Shown: positions 1-4,679, counted from the stretch's first letter. The stretch: DNA of 5,441 nt from CAYLZW01 sp964388085 (GCA_964388085.1 CAYLZW010000370.1:1-5441), one strand, 5' to 3'. Numbers and translations are program-made. The notes: generated by a model not told the origin, from the sequence alone.

Positions 1-837
1 CTTGCCGGGCACCGTGCGATCGGCGCCGGTGAAGGCGCCCTTCTCGTGACCGAACAGCTCGTTCTCGATGAGCGCCTCGGGCAGCGTCGTGCAGTCGACC
101 TTCACGAACGGCTGGCCCTTGCGCGCGCTGTTCACGTGCACGGCGCGGGCGATGAGCTCCTTGCCGGTGCCGCTCTCGCCCTGGATGAGCACGGTGGCGT
201 CGGTGCGCGCGGCCTTCTCGACGAGCTCGTAGACCCGCTTCATGACGTCGGACTCGCCGACGATCTGGTTGAAGCGATAGGCAAGGCTCGGCCGCGGGCC
301 GCCGGTGAAGGCGCCCGCCTTCAGGTTTGCGTACAGGCTGGTGGCCTCGAGCACCTTGCCGGCCTGCGCGCCGAGCTCGCTCGCCACGCGCTCGTCCTCG
401 TCGGAGAAGCGCCCGCCGGCGGCGTTCAGGAGCTGCAGCACGCCGATGACCTCGCCGCCGCTGTCTTTCACCGGCACGGCGAGCAGCGACGTGGTCCGGT
501 AGCCCGTGCGCCGATCCACGGTGGCGTCGAAGCGCGGGTCGCGCTGCGGATCGGGCACGTTCAGGGGCTCGCCGAGCAGGGCGACCGTGCCGGCGACGCC
601 CTGGCCGAGGTCCAGGCGGATCTGCTCGATCTCGGGCAGGTGCGCGATGATCGACGTCAAGGTCCGGCGCGCGCCGTCGACGAGGTAGAGGGTGCCGCGA
701 TCGGCCTCGAGCTGGCGGATGATGGTGCCGACCAGCGCCTCGAGCAGCTCGTTCAGCTCCACGCCGCGGGTGAGGTAGGGCGCCGCCACGAGGGCGACGC
801 TGCGCGCGCGATCCTCGGCCGGTGTGTCGTCGCTCAT
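1..837 (-). CDS. sigma-54-dependent transcriptional activator with GAF sensor domain (5' part, C-terminus outside window)
   Basis: This is an enhancer-binding protein that would use ATP hydrolysis to remodel sigma-54 RNA polymerase at -24/-12 promoters. Reading the minus strand gives 279 residues up to the window edge. Residues about 25-165 look like a GAF domain, with RGTLYLVD at 47-54 and the stretch from LLAVPV (118-123) to GVLQLLNA (132-139). A short helical linker leads to the AAA+ domain from about 190. Walker A is GESGTGKE at 220-227, and the sigma-54-contacting GAFTGA loop is at 267-272, just before the sequence ends. The rest of the AAA+ domain and any Fis-type DNA-binding domain lie beyond position 1. 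The GAF ligand cannot be deduced. The ATG at 837 is the only sensible start: the frame stays open upstream but I found no earlier ATG or GTG in it. No Shine-Dalgarno sequence is visible. The gene is divergent from the lipoprotein gene, with 117 nt between them. Confidence 0.95.
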   Translation of the reverse strand, partial: MSDDTPAEDRARSVALVAAPYLTRGVELNELLEALVGTIIRQLEADRGTLYLVDGARRTLTSIIAHLPEIEQIRLDLGQGVAGTVALLGEPLNVPDPQRDPRFDATVDRRTGYRTTSLLAVPVKDSGGEVIGVLQLLNAAGGRFSDEDERVASELGAQAGKVLEATSLYANLKAGAFTGGPRPSLAYRFNQIVGESDVMKRVYELVEKAARTDATVLIQGESGTGKELIARAVHVNSARKGQPFVKVDCTTLPEALIENELFGHEKGAFTGADRTVPGK

Positions 838-936
838 GGCGAGCAGATTGGCCCAGGCGGGCGAGCGCGAAAAGGTCCGCCCGTCACGCCCGTCGTCGGC
901 GTGGCTGTCCGACGAGGGGCGAAGCGACCTGGCCTG

Positions 937-945
937 TGCTAGCGT
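937..945 (+). promoter_or_regulatory. candidate extended -10 element (TGC-TAGCGT) for the lipoprotein operon
   Basis: TGC followed by TAGCGT fits an extended -10 pattern (TGn-TAnnnT). It ends nine bases before the ATG at 955, so transcription would begin almost at the start codon. No Shine-Dalgarno sequence lies between the two, which agrees with a leaderless or very short-leader transcript. I see no -35 hexamer resembling TTGACA at the usual spacing. The rest of the 838-954 divergent gap shows nothing else I can name. Confidence 0.35.
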
Positions 946-954
946 TCCCCGGCG

Positions 955-1413
955 ATGGCCCAACGCCGCCCCTCCTCGTCACTGCGCTGCCTGGGAGCCC
1001 TGCGTGCGCTCGCCGTCGCCGCCGTGATCGTCCTCGTGCCCGGCTGCGAGCTGCTCGATGGGCTCAGGAACCCGCCGACAGCGTCGTGCGAAGAGCTCTG
1101 CAACATCGAGGACGAATGCGGCCTGCGCGCGTATGACACCTGCGTGGCCGAGAGCTGTGACGACGCGGGCGTGCGCCTCGGGGACGGCAGCGCCGACGAG
1201 TGCATGCGAGCCGTCGACAACTGCGCGGACGTGGCCCTCTGTACCTGCGACGACTCGTGCATCGCGCTCGAGGCGTGCACGGGGTCACCCGACCCCTCGT
1301 GCGCCGGCACCTGCGAGTCGCTCGTCGAGCAGGACGTGGTCGGGACCTTCCAGGAGAACCGATGCCGAATCGAGTCCACGTGCGAGGACCTCGCGCTCTG
1401 CGGCGGAGTTTGA
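955..1413 (+). CDS. cysteine-rich lipoprotein, function unknown
   Basis: The product is 152 residues. It starts with a basic n-region, then a hydrophobic stretch at about 18-29, and a lipobox VPGC with the lipidated cysteine at 31, so it should be a secreted lipoprotein. The mature part has 16 further cysteines (45, 49, 55, 63, 68, 83, 90, 96, 98, 102, 108, 116, 120, 137, 143, 149). That even number suggests disulfides and extracytoplasmic folding. A C-x3-C-x5-C spacing occurs twice, at 45-49-55 and 98-102-108, and C-x3-C again at 116-120. Acidic residues are abundant. Small Cys-rich lipoproteins of this style are common in myxobacteria, but I recognise no named family and propose no activity. 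The ATG at 955 follows a -10-like element directly. The stop at 1411-1413 falls inside the first 18-bp repeat and lies two bases before a candidate GTG start of the next gene, so the two are probably co-transcribed and translationally coupled. Confidence 0.85.
   Translation: MAQRRPSSSLRCLGALRALAVAAVIVLVPGCELLDGLRNPPTASCEELCNIEDECGLRAYDTCVAESCDDAGVRLGDGSADECMRAVDNCADVALCTCDDSCIALEACTGSPDPSCAGTCESLVEQDVVGTFQENRCRIESTCEDLALCGGV
1352..1356 (+). promoter_or_regulatory. AGGAG ribosome-binding site for an alternative upstream start (ATG 1362)
   Basis: AGGAG lies five bases before an in-frame ATG at 1362, inside the lipoprotein gene. Taken alone it is the best start signal for the next gene and would make a 308-residue protein overlapping the lipoprotein gene by 52 nt. 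Against it, codons between 1362 and 1410 have poor G/C third positions in this frame but good ones in the lipoprotein frame. The resulting signal-peptide n-region would also be unusually long and arginine-rich. The AGGAG also simply encodes part of the lipoprotein sequence. Confidence 0.35.
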
Positions 1414-1472
1414 CCGTGCGGCGGAATTCGACCGTGCGGCGGAATTTGACCGTGCGCCGGAATTCGACCGCG
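1401..1472 (+). repeat. four tandem 18-bp repeats at a gene junction (partial fifth copy to 1490)
   Basis: Four head-to-tail copies of an 18-bp unit start at 1401, 1419, 1437 and 1455; the second copy reads CGGCGGAATTCGACCGTG. Neighbouring copies differ at one to four positions. A weak fifth copy at 1473-1490 retains CGGCGG. Copies alternate TTTGACC and TTCGACC, as if an 18-bp duplication was followed by a 36-bp one. The first copy contains the last codons and stop of the lipoprotein gene. Copies 1-3 each end in GTG in the frame of the next gene, preceded by the Shine-Dalgarno-like GGCGGA. When translated, each copy adds six residues of the type VRRN(S/L)T. Changes in copy number preserve the frame. 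Confidence 0.9.
1402..1408 (+). promoter_or_regulatory. Shine-Dalgarno-like GGCGGAG preceding GTG 1416
   Basis: GGCGGAG, whose GGAG core is at 1405-1408, is seven bases from the GTG at 1416 and overlaps the end of the lipoprotein gene. Similar but weaker GGCGGA sequences precede the GTGs at 1434 and 1452 within repeats 2 and 3. This favours coupled re-initiation just after the upstream stop. Confidence 0.5.
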
Positions 1473-2288
1473 CGGCGGGAGCTGACGCCGCTCCTCGTGC
1501 TCGCCGCGCTGCTCTCGCTGCCGCCCGGCAGCGCGCTCGCCGAAGACGGCGGACCCACGAACGAGCAGCCCGGCGAGGACGCGAGCGAGCGGCCGGTCTT
1601 CCTCGTCACGGACATCGTCGTCGGGGAGGGCGTCGGCATCTCGGGCGAGGCGGCGCGCGACGCGCTCGCGGGGCGCTTCGGCCGCCTGCGCGACAAGCTC
1701 GACGTCCGCAGCCTCGGCGAGGTGAAGGCCACGCTCGACCAGCAGGCCCTGAACCAGCTGCTCGGCGAAGAGAGCGGGCAGCTCGAGGATCTCGGCCGCT
1801 ACCTCGACGTCGACCGCGTGGTGTTCGGCCGCATCCACCAGGTCGGCGGCGTCACCGAGGTGGGCGTGCGGGTGTTCAACATCAAGGACGGCGCCATGGA
1901 GATGGCCATGTCTCGACGCTTGCAGGCCGGCGCGCCGGGCTCGCTCGTGCTCAGCGTCGTCGACTCCCTCGCCGATCGGCTGGCGGTGTGGGCGCTCAGC
2001 ACCTATGGCGACGCCGCGCCATCGGATCAGTTCGCCGCCATGAAGAAGAAGAAGGTCGGGCAGGGCGACCGCGGGGGTGTCTCGTCGAAGGCCGCGAGCC
2101 CGTGGAGCCTCCTCGGCGTCGGCGGCAGCGCGATCGCGGGCCTCGGGCTCGGGGCGGTCGCCGTCGGTGCCACCCTGGTGTCGGCCGACCCTCTGCACGA
2201 CGCGCTCGTGCCCGGCATCATCATGGGCGCCGGAGCCGCCACCTTCCTCGGCGGCGTCGGTCTGGTGGTGTTCGACGGCGTGGAGTGA
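1416..2288 (+). CDS. exported protein with TolB/CsgG-like domain and C-terminal transmembrane hairpin
   Basis: From GTG 1416 the product is 290 residues. Residues 1-22 are repeat-encoded and arginine-rich. A hydrophobic core at about 24-35 ends in GSALA (38-42), a good signal-peptidase I site before E43. Residues about 60-195 look like the TolB-N/CsgG/FlgO-type fold. The telling part is a helix with QQALNQLLG (109-117), then LGRYLDVDRVVFGRI (126-140), then beta strands through about 169 and the helix VVDSLADRLAVW (181-192). In related proteins this domain sits in the periplasm and assists envelope assemblies, but no specific role can be claimed here. A lysine run, KKKK at 210-213, precedes two glycine-rich hydrophobic segments at about 231-255 and 264-285, close to the C-terminus. 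Start choice is uncertain: ATG 1362 (AGGAG) and GTGs 1434 and 1452 are alternatives, and 1452 gives the most ordinary signal peptide. The gene is probably an operon partner of the lipoprotein gene. It is convergent with the hydrolase gene, with 17 nt between stops and no T-tract terminator visible. Confidence 0.8.
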   Translation: MRRNSTVRRNLTVRRNSTARRELTPLLVLAALLSLPPGSALAEDGGPTNEQPGEDASERPVFLVTDIVVGEGVGISGEAARDALAGRFGRLRDKLDVRSLGEVKATLDQQALNQLLGEESGQLEDLGRYLDVDRVVFGRIHQVGGVTEVGVRVFNIKDGAMEMAMSRRLQAGAPGSLVLSVVDSLADRLAVWALSTYGDAAPSDQFAAMKKKKVGQGDRGGVSSKAASPWSLLGVGGSAIAGLGLGAVAVGATLVSADPLHDALVPGIIMGAGAATFLGGVGLVVFDGVE

Positions 2289-2305
2289 CGTCGTCGTCGC
2301 GGCCC

Positions 2306-3139
2306 TCACAGCGAGATCTCGAGGCCTTCGCGCGCGACGCAGCTGTCCGCGAAGCGCCGGCGCGCGCGCGTGCCGAGCGCGTCCATGAAGGCGTCGTCGT
2401 GCGCCGGGTCGTGGTGGAACAAGCACAGCGACTGGACGCCGGCGGCCTCCGCCACGCGCGCCCCAGCGTCGAAGGTGCTGTGGCCCCACCCCTTGCGTGA
2501 CATGCCGCCGCCGGCGCCCTCGTACTCCTCCGGCGTGTACATGGCGTCGTAGATGAGGACGTCCGCGCCGCGGCTCAGCTCGACGAGCTCGTGGTTGAGC
2601 GTGGCGCCCTGGTGCTCGAGGTCGGTGGCGTACACGACGCTCTTGCCGAGGTGATCGACGCGCCACGCCACGCAGCCGTTCGGATGGTCGACGGCCGTGT
2701 GTCGGACCTCCGCGGCACCCACGCGCACGCGCTCTCCGAGCGGGACGTCGAGCCACGAGAGGTCCGCGCGCATGACGTCGATGGGCACCGGGAAGGTCGG
2801 CGGCTTCATCTGATCCCGCAGCACCTCGAGCACGCCCGCGCTCCGCTCGTCGCTGCAGCGCACGCCGTAGATGTCGAGCGCGTTCCCCGGCACGAACGCG
2901 GGCGTGAAGAACGGGAAGCCCTGGATGTGGTCCCAGTGCAGGTGGCTGAAGAACAGCGACGCGCGCACGCCCGTGGGCCCGAGATCACAGCCGAGCTTCC
3001 GGATGCCGGTGCCCGCGTCGAAGATGAGCACCTCGTCCCCGGCCTCGATGGCGACGCACGAGGTGTTGCCGCCGTAGCGGCGCGTATCCTCTCCCGCGGT
3101 CGCGATGGAGCCGCGCACTCCGTAGAACCGAACCCTCAT
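2306..3139 (-). CDS. metallo-beta-lactamase-fold hydrolase (PhnP/RNase Z-like group)
   Basis: This is a 277-residue cytoplasmic metallohydrolase with no signal peptide. It opens with MRVRFYGVRGSIATAG, followed by RYGGNTSCV at 21-29 and DAGTG at 41-45, a pattern typical of MBL-fold proteins related to PhnP and RNase Z. The metal-binding signature HLHWDH is at 66-71. Further likely ligands or active-site residues are H152 (in DHPNG), D173 (in TDLEH), H220 (in GWGHST) and H242/H243 with D244 (HHDP). With the whole set present the enzyme should be active on a phosphodiester-type substrate. The family covers several substrates (cyclic ribose phosphates, RNA, signalling nucleotides), so the exact one is unknown. 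The start at 3139 is set by AGGAGG five bases upstream and by the conserved N-terminus. An ATG 17 codons further upstream has no support. The gene is divergent from tilS, and a sigma-54-like promoter lies ahead of it. Confidence 0.93.
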   Translation of the reverse strand: MRVRFYGVRGSIATAGEDTRRYGGNTSCVAIEAGDEVLIFDAGTGIRKLGCDLGPTGVRASLFFSHLHWDHIQGFPFFTPAFVPGNALDIYGVRCSDERSAGVLEVLRDQMKPPTFPVPIDVMRADLSWLDVPLGERVRVGAAEVRHTAVDHPNGCVAWRVDHLGKSVVYATDLEHQGATLNHELVELSRGADVLIYDAMYTPEEYEGAGGGMSRKGWGHSTFDAGARVAEAAGVQSLCLFHHDPAHDDAFMDALGTRARRRFADSCVAREGLEISL

Positions 3140-3144
3140 GGCGT

Positions 3145-3150
3145 CCTCCT
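3145..3150 (-). promoter_or_regulatory. AGGAGG ribosome-binding site of the MBL hydrolase gene
   Basis: On the minus strand a full AGGAGG stands five bases before the ATG at 3139. It is the strongest Shine-Dalgarno sequence in the window and decides the start against the in-frame ATG at 3190. Confidence 0.9.
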
Positions 3151-3185
3151 GAGCGGCGGCGTCGTGCCGCGCGCAGGCCGGACAA

Positions 3186-3201
3186 ACCAAGCCGCGTGCC
3201 A
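3186..3201 (-). promoter_or_regulatory. sigma-54-like promoter (-24/-12) facing the MBL hydrolase gene
   Basis: The minus strand reads TGGCACG, four bases, then TTGGT. The -24 part matches the sigma-54 consensus TGGCACG perfectly. The -12 part matches TTGC(A/T) except that the conserved C is G. Spacing is correct. Transcription would start near 3175, giving a leader of about 36 nt that contains the AGGAGG. The -12 mismatch falls in the most conserved dinucleotide, so activity is doubtful. An IHF-like core lies just upstream. Confidence 0.3.
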
Positions 3202-3215
3202 GCGGCTATGGCCTT

Positions 3216-3228
3216 GAAACGATTGATG
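3216..3228 (-). promoter_or_regulatory. possible IHF site (ATCAA-N4-TT) upstream of the sigma-54-like promoter
   Basis: Within an AT-rich island at about 3213-3232, the minus strand reads CATCAATCGTTTC. The core ATCAA-N4-TT fits the IHF consensus WATCAANNNNTTR apart from its two end positions. It would be centred about 47 bases upstream of the predicted start, where IHF often bends DNA at sigma-54 promoters. The match is short and could be chance. Confidence 0.22.
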
Positions 3229-3308
3229 AAAGATCCCGGTGGTGGGTTCGACGCGCGCGCGGGTGCACCGTTTCCGGGCAGCGCCTGATCCAGCATCGAG
3301 CGGCCGGT

Positions 3309-3325
3309 AAAGCCGAGCGGGCTTT
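3309..3325 (+). other. short hairpin AAAGCC-GAGCG-GGCTTT upstream of tilS
   Basis: A perfect six-base-pair stem with a five-base loop, extendable by a T-G pair. It resembles a small intrinsic terminator but has only three Ts and no gene ends here. It could be an attenuator for a longer tilS leader, the end of an unseen short transcript, or chance. Confidence 0.25.
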
Positions 3326-3375
3326 GTGGAATCGCGGCCTGCGACGCGGTCCGAATGCGGGCGGCCGAAACCCGC

Positions 3376-3381
3376 TACGCT
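3376..3381 (+). promoter_or_regulatory. candidate -10 element (TACGCT) for leaderless tilS
   Basis: TACGCT fits TAnnnT and ends six bases before the ATG at 3388, so transcription would start at or next to the start codon. There is no Shine-Dalgarno sequence in front of this ATG and no clear -35 box. The arrangement resembles the one ahead of the lipoprotein gene. Confidence 0.33.
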
Positions 3382-3387
3382 CGCGCG

Positions 3388-4428
3388 ATGAGGCCGAAGG
3401 CGAGACCCGACACCTTGCGTCGGCGCGCGATCCAGCCGCTTTGGAGCGCGCTCGATAAGCGGGTGCGGCCGTTTGTCCAGGGCGGCGTGCTGCTCGCGGT
3501 CAGCGGCGGCCCGGACTCGAGCGCGCTGCTCGAGGCCGCTGCGCGCTGGAGGCGGCGCAGTGACGGCAGGCTCGAGGTGGCCGCGGTCGATCATGGGCTC
3601 CGCAAGGACGCTGCGCGCGAGGTGGAGGCCGTCCGCGCGCGGGCCCTGGCGCTCGGCTTCGAGGGGCACGCGCTGCGAGCGACGCCGGCGTCCGCCGACG
3701 AGGCCACCCTCCGGCGCGCTCGCTATCGAGCGCTGTGGCTGTGCGCCCGCGATCGCGGCCTACACGCCCTGTGCACCGCGCACCACGCCGACGACGACGC
3801 CGAAGGCCTCCTGCTCGACCTCCTCGGTCAAGGAGGCGGGCGGGAAGGCGCCGCCATGGCGCCCGCCACCCGCGGCCCGGACGGCTGGCTCTTGCGCCCG
3901 TTTCTCGACGTCACGCGCGCCCAACTGGCGCTCGCGCTCGAGCGCCTGGAGGCGCCGGCGCCCTTCGTAGACCCCGAGGACGAGCGCGGCGGGAACGCGC
4001 GCGCGCGCCTCCGGCAGCGCGTCTGGCCGGTGCTGCTCGACGTGGAGCCGAACGCCCGAGAGCGCTTCGCCGCGAAGGCGCGACGCCGGGCGGAGGACGA
4101 AGCGGTGCTGCAGCAGCTCGCCGAGCGGGCCCTCGAGCCGGCTGAGGCGGGGAGCTTCGTCATCGCGCTCGAGGGGCTCTCCGCCGCCGTCGCTCGTCGC
4201 GCCCTGCAGGAGGCGGTCCGGCAGCTCGCTCCCGAGGCGGATCCGCGCCGCGCTGGCCGCACGCTCGACCGGCTGCTCGAGGCGGCCGGGCTCGTGCCGC
4301 CGGCGCCGCGTCGCGCGGGCAAGAGCTTCGATCTGCCCGGCGTGAGCGCCCGCGTCGAGACAGCCGCCTTGCGGATCAGGCGCAGGGATCGCACCTCTCG
4401 ACCAGCGCCCGAGGACCCGGCGTCGTAG
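3388..4428 (+). CDS. tilS: tRNA(Ile)-lysidine synthetase TilS
   Basis: TilS uses ATP and lysine to convert C34 of the CAU-anticodon tRNA-Ile to lysidine, so the tRNA reads AUA and is charged with isoleucine. The product is 346 residues. The PP-loop SGGPDS is at 39-44, VDHGLR at 67-72, RARYR at 110-114 and AHHADD at 131-136. A helical region ending in NARARLRQRVWPVL (203-216) corresponds to the family's RN-x-R and P-L motif. The remaining 130 residues fit a reduced C-terminal substrate-binding part; the length lies between the short Aquifex enzyme and the longer E. coli form. After AHHADDDAE the usual threonine is G140. Residues 201-209 are also a looser match than the standard motif. The start at 3388 is preferred over ATG 3355 because a -10-like element would lie between them, although neither has a Shine-Dalgarno sequence. 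The downstream ftsH gene supports the identification. Confidence 0.93.
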   Translation: MRPKARPDTLRRRAIQPLWSALDKRVRPFVQGGVLLAVSGGPDSSALLEAAARWRRRSDGRLEVAAVDHGLRKDAAREVEAVRARALALGFEGHALRATPASADEATLRRARYRALWLCARDRGLHALCTAHHADDDAEGLLLDLLGQGGGREGAAMAPATRGPDGWLLRPFLDVTRAQLALALERLEAPAPFVDPEDERGGNARARLRQRVWPVLLDVEPNARERFAAKARRRAEDEAVLQQLAERALEPAEAGSFVIALEGLSAAVARRALQEAVRQLAPEADPRRAGRTLDRLLEAAGLVPPAPRRAGKSFDLPGVSARVETAALRIRRRDRTSRPAPEDPAS

Positions 4429-4460
4429 ACTGCCCTACCGAGTCATCGCGCCTCGTCCGT

Positions 4461-4474
4461 CCTCCCGGGGGAGG
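4461..4474 (+). terminator. small GC-rich hairpin after tilS, weak terminator candidate
   Basis: CCTCCCGGGGGAGG folds into a stem of five to six base pairs, 32 nt after the tilS stop. No T-tract follows, so it does not meet the intrinsic-terminator pattern. It may only slow polymerase or protect the 3' end. Confidence 0.25.
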
Positions 4475-4535
4475 CTCGTCCTCGGGCACGCGTCGTGACT
4501 CACGCAGAGGCCTTTTCGACGGCGAACGAAATCAT

Positions 4536-4569
4536 CCTTGCGTCCTTGGTGTGTTCCCTTGCGCCCTTG
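4536..4569 (+). repeat. 13-bp direct repeat, copies 21 bp apart
   Basis: CCTTGCGTCCTTG at 4536-4548 recurs as CCTTGCGCCCTTG at 4557-4569, with one mismatch. The 21-bp period is two helical turns, so a protein could bind both on the same face. The second copy overlaps the left arm of the inverted repeat that follows. The motif is built from CCTTG blocks, so low complexity could also explain it. Confidence 0.5.
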
Positions 4570-4583
4570 TCGCGCAGCGACAA
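4567..4583. promoter_or_regulatory. perfect inverted repeat TTGTCGC-GCA-GCGACAA, possible operator upstream of ftsH
   Basis: Two perfect seven-base arms flank a three-base centre. It ends six bases before the TTGCCC -35 candidate at 4590. This is where a dimeric regulator could act on the ftsH promoter. As RNA it would form a tight hairpin without a T-tract, which makes a terminator less likely. It does not match CIRCE. Confidence 0.45.
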
Positions 4584-4589
4584 TTCGGG

Positions 4590-4618
4590 TTGCCCCCCCT
4601 CGGGGTGGGACGCATGAT
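4590..4618 (+). promoter_or_regulatory. candidate sigma-70-type promoter of ftsH
   Basis: TTGCCC at 4590-4595 and CATGAT at 4613-4618 are separated by exactly 17 bases. Each matches four of six consensus positions. Transcription would start near 4625, leaving a leader of about 55 nt before the GTG at 4680. It is the only arrangement in this gap with both boxes at standard spacing. Confidence 0.35.
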
Positions 4619-4665
4619 GTGACGTAGACGCCCGCGCGCCTCGTGCGCGTCGGGTGCCGACCAGC

Positions 4666-4669
4666 GGAG
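4666..4669 (+). promoter_or_regulatory. GGAG ribosome-binding site of ftsH
   Basis: GGAG lies ten bases before the GTG at 4680. The frame is closed by a TGA at 4620-4622, and I see no ATG, GTG or TTG between that stop and 4680, so this GTG is the start. Confidence 0.6.
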
Positions 4670-4679
4670 CTCCCTCAAG

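Noticed and set aside
46..942. 298-codon open frame on the plus strand
   Set aside because: It is the antisense shadow of the sigma-54 activator, whose GAF and Walker A motifs are unmistakable on the minus strand.
1200..1415. Longer version of the TolB-like protein starting at ATG 1200
   Set aside because: The added sequence lies inside the lipoprotein gene in another frame, has arginine-rich shadow composition, and would bury the signal peptide far inside the protein.
1410..1451. TTGACC in repeats 1 and 3 as -35 promoter boxes
   Set aside because: No -10-like hexamer is found at 16-18 bases from either, and the repeat is better explained as a translation-start module.
2312..2321. Palindrome CGAGATCTCG near the convergent gene ends
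   Set aside because: It lies in the last codons of the hydrolase gene, has no T-tract, and is too short to call a terminator or operator.
939..2756. 605-codon open frame on the minus strand across the lipoprotein, TolB-like and hydrolase genes
   Set aside because: It lies antisense to two recognisable genes and overlaps part of a third, reads as arginine/alanine-rich low-complexity sequence, and has no domain. High GC makes stop-free shadow frames common.
3140..3190. N-terminal extension of the MBL hydrolase from ATG 3190
   Set aside because: The conserved family N-terminus begins at 3139 with AGGAGG five bases upstream. The extension would also overlap the predicted promoter.
3234..3260. 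GGTTCGA string resembling a tRNA T-loop
   Set aside because: The flanking bases do not make a proper five-base-pair T-stem, and I find no matching acceptor, D or anticodon arm.
3355..3387. Upstream ATG 3355 for tilS
   Set aside because: It has no Shine-Dalgarno sequence or nearby -10 element, and it adds 11 residues that are not part of the TilS family core. ATG 3388 has a -10-like element directly ahead. This is a preference, not proof.
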